Shown in pieces: positions 58,885-64,000 of a DNA stretch of 64,000 nucleotides. The first letter of the stretch is position 1. Each line of letters begins with the position of its first letter. The position numbers and the translations under genes were made by a program. Origin of the DNA: Sva-07 sp963716095 (GTDB lineage Bacteria; Actinomycetota; Acidimicrobiia; Acidimicrobiales; Ilumatobacteraceae); assembly GCA_963716095.1 (NCBI GenBank), contig CAVQSV010000023.1:496001-560000 (forward strand). Direction: 5' to 3'. Under the pieces are notes generated by a model. That model made no database searches. It saw only the letters and a program-made list of their open reading frames with translations, and was not told the DNA's origin.

Positions 58885-60159
58885 ATGCCCGTCACCGTCG
58901 TCGTCGGAGCCCAGTGGGGCGATGAGGGCAAAGCCAAGGTCATCGACCTGCTGTCGAAAGAACACACCTACGTGGTGCGCTATCAGGGCGGTCACAACGC
59001 CGGCCACACCGTCGTCGTCGGCGGCGAACGCTATGCCCTGCAACTCGTGCCGTCCGGCATTCTCTACGACCACGTGATCCCGGTGATCGCGAACGGCGTC
59101 GTCGTCGATCTGCCGACGCTGTTCTCCGAGGTCGACATGCTCGAGTCGCGCGGGATCTCGTGTGCCGAGTTGAAGGTGTCGAGCCGGGCGCATCTCATCT
59201 TCCCCTGGCATCAGGCTCACGATGCGATCGCCGAGGCCATGCGAGGCGACGACAAGATCGGCACGACCCTCAAGGGCATCGGCCCGGCGTACGCCGACAA
59301 GTCGCGACGCGTCGGCATCCGCGTCGGCGATGTTCTCGATGCCGAACGCTTCGCCCGGCTGGTGCGCGAGCGTGCAGTCGCCGAGAACACGCTGATCGAG
59401 CAGGCCGGCGGCGAGCCGCTCGACGTCGACGAGATCGTCGAGCACTTCGGCGAGCTCGGTGCCCGGGTTGCGCCGTACGTGGCCGACACGGTCGGGTTGC
59501 TCCATGGTGCGCTCGCATCGGGTGCTCACGTGCTCCTCGAGGGGGCTCAGGCGACCTTCCTCGACCTCGACCACGGCACCTATCCGTACGTCACCTCGTC
59601 GAACCCGACCGCGGGTGGCGCATGCGCCGGGACCGGCCTCGGGCCCCGCGACATCGATCGAGTCGTCGGCATCACCAAGGCCTACACGACCCGCGTGGGT
59701 GCTGGCCCCTTCCCGACCGAACTCTTCGACGCCGACGGCGACACGCTCGTCGACGTCGGCAAGGAGTTCGGCACGGTCACGGGTCGCCGTCGACGTGCCG
59801 GTTGGCTCGACTGCGTGATGCTGCGCCAAGCGGTTCGCCTGAACAGCCTCACCGAGTTGGCGCTGACCAAACTCGACATCCTCGACGGGTTCGAGACGAT
59901 CAAGATCTGCACCGGCTACCGCCTCGACGGACGGCTGCTCGAGCACTACCCGGACCGGTCCGAGCTGATCGCTGACGTCGAGCCGGTCTACGAGACGATC
60001 CCCGGCTGGGGGAGCGTGCTCAGCGACAAGCGCGAACCAGGTCAGCTTCCACCCGAGGCGAAGCGGTTCATCGAGATCGTCGAAGCACAGGTCGGTGTAC
60101 CGGTGAAGGTGGTCGGCGTCGGTGCCGAGCGCGACGACTATCTCGTGTGGGCGTCATGA
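58885..60159 (+). CDS. purA: Adenylosuccinate synthetase
   Basis: 424 residues from ATG 58885 (SD AGGGAG). Makes adenylosuccinate from IMP, aspartate and GTP. GAQWGDEGKAKVID carries the GTP-loop Asp and Lys, although the usual GKGK is GKAK here; GHNAGHTVVV has the active-site His; DKIGTTLKGIGPAYADKSRR, SNPTAGGACAGTGLGP and KLDILDGFETIKIC follow. Its stop overlaps the purB start (ATGA), so the two AMP-forming steps are coupled. Confidence 0.96.
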   Translation: MPVTVVVGAQWGDEGKAKVIDLLSKEHTYVVRYQGGHNAGHTVVVGGERYALQLVPSGILYDHVIPVIANGVVVDLPTLFSEVDMLESRGISCAELKVSSRAHLIFPWHQAHDAIAEAMRGDDKIGTTLKGIGPAYADKSRRVGIRVGDVLDAERFARLVRERAVAENTLIEQAGGEPLDVDEIVEHFGELGARVAPYVADTVGLLHGALASGAHVLLEGAQATFLDLDHGTYPYVTSSNPTAGGACAGTGLGPRDIDRVVGITKAYTTRVGAGPFPTELFDADGDTLVDVGKEFGTVTGRRRRAGWLDCVMLRQAVRLNSLTELALTKLDILDGFETIKICTGYRLDGRLLEHYPDRSELIADVEPVYETIPGWGSVLSDKREPGQLPPEAKRFIEIVEAQVGVPVKVVGVGAERDDYLVWAS

Positions 60160-61457
60160 TTCCGCGCTACTCCACCCCAGAGATGGACGCCGTGTGGGCC
60201 GACACCGAGCGATTCGGTCGCTGGCTCGAAGTCGAACTGCTCGCCACCGAAGGCCACGCGGCGCTCGGGATCGTCCCAGCGGATGCTGCGGCCACCTGCC
60301 GTGCGAATGCGCCCGCGACCGACGACGAGTTCGTGCAGGCCGTGCTCGATCGCGAAGCCGTCACCGATCACGACGTCGCCGCCTTCGTCGACGTCGTCCA
60401 AGCGGCAATCGGCGCACCTGCGTCGTCGTGGATCCACTACGGCCTCACCTCGTCCGACGTCGTCGACACCGCCCTGTGCTGGGCCCTGCGTGATGCCGCC
60501 GATCTCTTGATCGACGCGTCGACGGAGTTGTTGGCCACGCTGGTGCGCCTCGCCCGGGAACACCGCGACACGGTGATGATCGGCCGCACTCACGGCATCC
60601 ACGCCGAGCCGACCACCTTCGGCGCCAAGGTCGCCCTCTGGGCGCTCCAGGTCGACCGCGACCGCCACCGCCTGCGCGCTGCGCGCAGGAACGTCGCCGT
60701 CATGAAGCTCAGCGGTGCCGTCGGCACGTACTCGAACATTCCGCCCGACGTCGAGCGACACGTGGGCGACGCGCTCGGCTTGGAGGCGGTCCCCGCCACG
60801 CAGGTGATCGCCCGCGACCGTCACGCCGAGTTCCTCTATGCGTGCGCCTCCGTCGGTGCGACGTGCGAGCTGATGGCCGTCGAACTCCGCCACCTGCAGC
60901 GCACCGAGGTGCGCGAGGTGCAAGAAGGGTTCAAGCCGGGCCAGAAGGGTTCGTCCGCCATGCCGCACAAGCGCAATCCGATCTCGGCGGAGACGATTTC
61001 CGGTCTGTCGCGGGTCTTGCGCGGCAACCTGTCGGCGGGCATGCAGGACGTGGCGCTCTGGCACGAGCGCGACATCTCGCACTCGTCGACCGAACGGGTG
61101 ATCCTGCCCGACTCGTCACAGTTGGCGTTCTACGTGATGCGTCGTCTGCGCCGGTTGCTCGACGGGTTGATGGTGTTCCCCGACCGCATGCGGGCGAACC
61201 TCGATGCCAGCCATGGGCTGGTGTTCAGCCAACCGGTCCTGCTGGCGCTCGTGCAGGCCGGCGCGACCCGCGACGATGCCTACCGGATCGTGCAGCGAAA
61301 TGCGATGCGGGCCTGGGACGAGGGGATCGACTTCAGGTCGCTGCTCGAGGCCGACGACGACGTCGACGATGCGGTGCTCGACGAAGCGTTCGATCTGCGC
61401 CGCTCGCTGCGCAATCTCGGCCACGTCTTCGATCGGCTCGACGAACTCGCCCTGTGA
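60156..61457 (+). CDS. purB: Adenylosuccinate lyase
   Basis: 433 residues from ATG 60156 overlapping the purA stop. Cleaves adenylosuccinate (and SAICAR) to release fumarate. Fumarase/aspartase fold: MIPRYSTPEMDAVWAD at the start, HYGLTSSDVVDTA, MIGRTHGIHAEPTTFG, signature GSSAMPHKRNPISAE, and HERDISHSSTERVILPD. A GTG 9 bases earlier is less likely. Confidence 0.96.
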   Translation: MIPRYSTPEMDAVWADTERFGRWLEVELLATEGHAALGIVPADAAATCRANAPATDDEFVQAVLDREAVTDHDVAAFVDVVQAAIGAPASSWIHYGLTSSDVVDTALCWALRDAADLLIDASTELLATLVRLAREHRDTVMIGRTHGIHAEPTTFGAKVALWALQVDRDRHRLRAARRNVAVMKLSGAVGTYSNIPPDVERHVGDALGLEAVPATQVIARDRHAEFLYACASVGATCELMAVELRHLQRTEVREVQEGFKPGQKGSSAMPHKRNPISAETISGLSRVLRGNLSAGMQDVALWHERDISHSSTERVILPDSSQLAFYVMRRLRRLLDGLMVFPDRMRANLDASHGLVFSQPVLLALVQAGATRDDAYRIVQRNAMRAWDEGIDFRSLLEADDDVDDAVLDEAFDLRRSLRNLGHVFDRLDELAL

Positions 61458-61464
61458 CGATTCG

Positions 61465-61498
61465 TGTGACGATCGGTGTCAGACACCGAGTCGTCACA
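61465..61498. repeat. Palindrome, GGTGTC-A-GACACC family, copy 4
   Basis: Arms of 16 and 17 nt around a central A; core GGTGTC-A-GACACC, outer TGTGACGA / TCGTCACA, one unpaired base. Fills the 41-bp gap between the convergent purB and small basic protein genes, so it probably terminates both. Outer arms resemble copy 3. Confidence 0.8.
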
Positions 61499-61915
61499 TC
61501 AGTCGGAGCGGGTGATGCCGGCCTGCTTGAGCGTGCTGGCCGGGACACCGACGTCACGCCACGACGCGTACGAGATCGACTTGCTGTCCGAGTAGCTCTT
61601 GGCGACGTCCACGAATGCTGCTTCGAGTGCGTCCATGTCGATGGAATTCGACTTGGCAGCCAGCTCGGCTTCGAGGTCGCGCCGCTCCTGCACCAGGAGG
61701 AGTTCGTCGAGCGGGCTGGCACTGGCGAGCTCGACGTCGACCGCCTCCAGCCGTTTGCGGATCGTTTCCGGCGTGCGCTTGCGGCCTCGCTTGGGCTTTG
61801 TCGCCCGCAATCCTTCGAGGTACTCGCGTACGACGCGCCCTTCCATACGGCCTTTGGCAAGCGCTGCCTTGTGCTCGTCGGTCATCGGAGTTCTGGGACC
61901 TCTTTTGCCTGCCAT
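61499..61915 (-). CDS. Small basic protein of unknown function, possible nucleoid-associated
   Basis: 138 residues from ATG 61915 (longer starts exist but overlap the divergent tesB gene). The N-terminus is rich in Lys/Arg: MAGKRGPRTPMTDEHKAAL, then ATKPKRGRKRTPETIRKRLE with an AT-hook-like KRGRK. A coiled-coil stretch (70-100, ELLLVQERRDLEAELAAKS) links to a C-terminal helical part (SYSDSKSISYASWRDVGVPA then STLKQAGITRSD). The layout (basic tail, dimerising helix, small C-domain) suits a DNA-binding bridging protein such as Lsr2, but no homology is claimed. Function unknown. Confidence 0.7.
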   Translation of the reverse strand: MAGKRGPRTPMTDEHKAALAKGRMEGRVVREYLEGLRATKPKRGRKRTPETIRKRLEAVDVELASASPLDELLLVQERRDLEAELAAKSNSIDMDALEAAFVDVAKSYSDSKSISYASWRDVGVPASTLKQAGITRSD

Positions 61916-61965
61916 GGTTCGGGATTTTATGGAGGAATCGGCGCGATGCAATAACCTGAATTCCA

Positions 61966-62778
61966 GTGTTCGAATTGTCATCACATGGGACCGATGTCCA
62001 CGTCGGTGACGGCCCCCGATATCCGTGGGGTGGTCTGTACGGTGGCCAGATCGTCGCCCAAGCACTGCGTGCGGCGGCGATATCGGTCGACCCCGAGCTC
62101 GAACCCCACTCGATCCGTGCCTATTTCATTCGCCGGGGTGATCACACCGAGCCGGTGCGTTACGAGGTCGACCGGATTCGCAACGGCCGGAGTTTCGCGA
62201 CCCGACGTGTCGTCGCTCGTCAGGCAATTGGTGCAATTCTCAACGCCGAGAGTTCGTTTCAGCGGCCTGAACGCGCCGCCGCTTTCCAGTCGGTCACGAT
62301 GCCCGATGTTCCCGACGCCGACTCGCTCGAACACGACTCGTGGATGACCACGTTCGATCGCGCCATGGTGCCCGCTGACCAGGTGCGCGGTGGTGGCCGT
62401 GACGGAACCGGTCGAGCGGTGGCCTGGATGCGCGTGACCGACAACCTCGGTGACCCCGAGGACGCGACAGCGCAGCTGCTGCATCGGTGCTGGCTCGCGT
62501 ACCTCTCCGACGACATGCCGACCGACTCGGTCATCCGGGCACATCCCGTGGCCGACGACCCGGAGGCGAGAGAGAACCTGTTCTGCGCCAGCCTCGACCA
62601 CACGATCTGGTTCCACCGGTCGCTGCGGGCCGACCGCTGGCATCTCTACGACTTCTCGTGCCAGCACTACGTCGGCGGCCGTGGGCTGTCGGTCGGGCAT
62701 GTCTTCGAAGCTGACGGCACCCACGTCGCCACCGTCGCCCAGGAGGTCTTGGTGCGCGACGCCCGCGACCGCGACTGA
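61966..62778 (+). CDS. tesB: Acyl-CoA thioesterase II
   Basis: 270 residues, GTG start. Double-hotdog fold: YPWGGLYGGQIVAQALRAAA, LEPHSIRAYFIRRGDHTEPV, RNGRSFATRRVVARQ in the first half; SLDHTIWFHRSLRADRW and GRGLSVGHVFEADGTHVATV with the catalytic Asp/Thr/Gln region in the second. Hydrolyses acyl-CoA to free acid. 51 bp from the divergent basic-protein gene; pyrE follows after 24 bp. Confidence 0.92.
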   Translation: MFELSSHGTDVHVGDGPRYPWGGLYGGQIVAQALRAAAISVDPELEPHSIRAYFIRRGDHTEPVRYEVDRIRNGRSFATRRVVARQAIGAILNAESSFQRPERAAAFQSVTMPDVPDADSLEHDSWMTTFDRAMVPADQVRGGGRDGTGRAVAWMRVTDNLGDPEDATAQLLHRCWLAYLSDDMPTDSVIRAHPVADDPEARENLFCASLDHTIWFHRSLRADRWHLYDFSCQHYVGGRGLSVGHVFEADGTHVATVAQEVLVRDARDRD

Positions 62779-62802
62779 CCCGGGGCGCTACCGTCGCAGG
62801 CG

Positions 62803-63390
62803 ATGAACGACGCCTCGAATCCCGCTCCGCTCTCGCCGACGTTGGAGGCGCTTCGGGCGCACGTGCAGGAACACTCGGTGAAGCACGGCGAGTTCACGCT
62901 CAAGTCCGGTGCGACGAGCTCGTGGTTCCTCGACACGAAGCAGACCGCATGTCTGCCGGACGGGATCGTTGCGGTGACCGACGCCGTCTTCGAAGTGTTC
63001 GGTGACGTCCTCGACCAGATCGACGCGATCGGTGGGCTCACGATGGGCGGGGATCCGGTCGCCTACGGCGTGGCAGCGGTCGCCGCCACCCGTGGTCACC
63101 ACATGCGCAGCTTCAGCGTCCGCAAAGAGGCCAAGCAGGGCGGCATCACCGGGCGAATCGCCGGTGCGCTCCGGCCCGGCGACCGGGTGCTCGTCACCGA
63201 GGACACCACCACGCGTGGTACCTCACCGATGGAGGCCGCCGAGCAGATCGAGGCGTTCGGAGCGGTGCCCGTGTGGTTGACGGTGATCGTCGACCGCGGC
63301 GGTACCTGTGCGGCGATGGCCGCCGAACGCGGCATCGACTACCGCCCACTGCTCACCGCCCCCGACCTGGGCTTCGACTACGGCACCTGA
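62803..63390 (+). CDS. pyrE: Orotate phosphoribosyltransferase
   Basis: 195 residues. Forms OMP from orotate and PRPP in pyrimidine synthesis. HGEFTLKSGATSSWFLDTKQ substrate loop, GGLTMGGDPVAYGVAAVA, RKEAKQGGITGRI, and the PRPP motif VLVTEDTTTRGTSPMEA. Length normal. Overlaps the convergent oxidase gene by 13 bases. Confidence 0.95.
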   Translation: MNDASNPAPLSPTLEALRAHVQEHSVKHGEFTLKSGATSSWFLDTKQTACLPDGIVAVTDAVFEVFGDVLDQIDAIGGLTMGGDPVAYGVAAVAATRGHHMRSFSVRKEAKQGGITGRIAGALRPGDRVLVTEDTTTRGTSPMEAAEQIEAFGAVPVWLTVIVDRGGTCAAMAAERGIDYRPLLTAPDLGFDYGT

Positions 63391-64000
63391 CCGGCGGCGG
63401 TCTCGCCGTCGGCATGTGGGTCCAGTACCCCGGGGTTCAGGATTCCGTTGGGGTCGAGGGCCTGCCTGATCGAGCGTTGCGCAGCGAGGTCGGCGGGGCT
63501 TCGAACGAGGTGCAGCCAGTGGGTCTTCGCGACGCCGACCCCGTGTTCGGCCGAAATCGTGCCACCGAAGTCGGCTACGGCCGCGAGCACGACCTCGGCG
63601 ATGTCGTCAGGTGTGGCCGTGTCGAGGAAGTTCAGGTGGACGTTCCCCTCCGCGAGATGGCCGAACGGGACCAGCCGGGCGCCCTGCCGGGCGGCGGCCT
63701 CTCTCGCGACATCGAGGAGCCGGCCGATCGACGTCACCGGTACTGCGACGTCGAGCTTGTAGGTCGGCGTGCCCGACACTGCCGCAGCCGCCGCGATCGA
63801 CTCGGTGATCCGGTCGCGGAAGGCCAACAACTGGTGGCGTCGGGGCCCTCCCACGGCGACCGCGGTCGCTGCCACCCCGTCGATGCCTGCCAGTGCGGCG
63901 TGGAGGTCGGGCGTGGGATCGACTCGGTCAGCGCACTCGACCAGCAGTGCAACACCGCCGGCTCCGACGTCGACGGGGGTCGAGGTGTCGAGGTGCGCCG
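63378..64000 (-). CDS. FAD-linked oxidase, C-terminal part (GlcD/D-lactate dehydrogenase type), 5' end off window
   Basis: About 207 codons of the C-terminal region; the FAD-binding PCMH domain lies beyond 64000. FAD-oxidase C motifs: KLDVAVPVTSIGRLLD, PFGHLAEGNVHLNFL (His of the active-site region), GTISAEHGVGVAKTHWL and the closing ALDPNGILNPGVLDP. Oxidises a 2-hydroxy acid (glycolate, D-lactate or similar); substrate undefined. Ends in TAG overlapping the pyrE 3' end. Confidence 0.9.
   Translation of the reverse strand, partial: AHLDTSTPVDVGAGGVALLVECADRVDPTPDLHAALAGIDGVAATAVAVGGPRRHQLLAFRDRITESIAAAAAVSGTPTYKLDVAVPVTSIGRLLDVAREAAARQGARLVPFGHLAEGNVHLNFLDTATPDDIAEVVLAAVADFGGTISAEHGVGVAKTHWLHLVRSPADLAAQRSIRQALDPNGILNPGVLDPHADGETAAGQVP

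Overview
The window is about 64 kb of high-GC, densely coded bacterial DNA and reads as an actinobacterium. The evidence is a complete GlgE/TreS-Pep2 alpha-glucan cluster, a dnaK-grpE-dnaJ-hspR operon behind a perfect HspR operator (HAIR), a MoxR/DUF58/transglutaminase-like/Ig-domain locus of the kind described in actinobacteria, and a heterodisulfide-reductase-like Fe-S membrane protein. The style (GTG starts, 4-base overlaps, gene fusions) fits a deep-branching actinobacterium, perhaps Acidimicrobiia. That placement is inference; no rRNA or tRNA gene is present to test it.

Layout. 1-10.4 kb, minus strand: glgX, glgE, a treS-pep2 fusion and a malQ-glgB fusion that runs off the left edge. Together they cover debranching, trehalose/maltose interconversion and phosphorylation, maltosyl transfer and branching. 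10.5-18.1 kb: a truncated MscS-like channel whose two ends lie in copies of one palindrome, a YceH-type (DUF480)/SCO6745-type fusion, a phosphotransferase, a methyltransferase, the Fe-S reductase, a cyclic-nucleotide-binding protein and gpmA. 18.2-24.1 kb: alpha/beta hydrolase, M14 carboxypeptidase, a twice-frameshifted SLC13-type permease, galE and cdd. 24.1-28.4 kb: the heat-shock operon with its own repressor.

28.4-41.4 kb is the most unusual part. It holds a frameshifted actin-like protein, an FHA/FtsK (EccC-like) protein with both ATPase modules lacking the P-loop lysine, a 1,569-residue membrane-anchored protein with about 12 Ig/cadherin-like repeats, a transglutaminase-like membrane protein that has lost its catalytic Cys and His, a DUF58 protein and a MoxR ATPase. 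It resembles the bifidobacterial PFNA cluster without a kinase, and two of its enzymes look like pseudoenzymes.

41.5-47.1 kb: a SWIM protein plus SNF2 helicase pair, a 125-bp nested palindrome and a frameshifted HerA-type ATPase. 47.1-51.9 kb: a Baeyer-Villiger-type monooxygenase fused to an esterase, a luciferase-like oxidoreductase and a DUF3445 haem enzyme. 52-57.6 kb: clpB, a two-component system and a HisD-like protein lacking part of the HisD zinc site. 57.7-64 kb: a Rieske oxygenase, purA-purB, a small basic protein, tesB, pyrE and the C-terminal part of an FAD-linked oxidase.

Two families of dispersed palindromic repeats occur. One has a GGTGTC-N-GACACC core (4 copies). The other is a 42-bp hairpin with GCGATGAGCGA arms and a conserved loop (3 copies). 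Four indels break three otherwise well-conserved genes. They may be real pseudogenes or assembly errors, and the sequence alone cannot decide.
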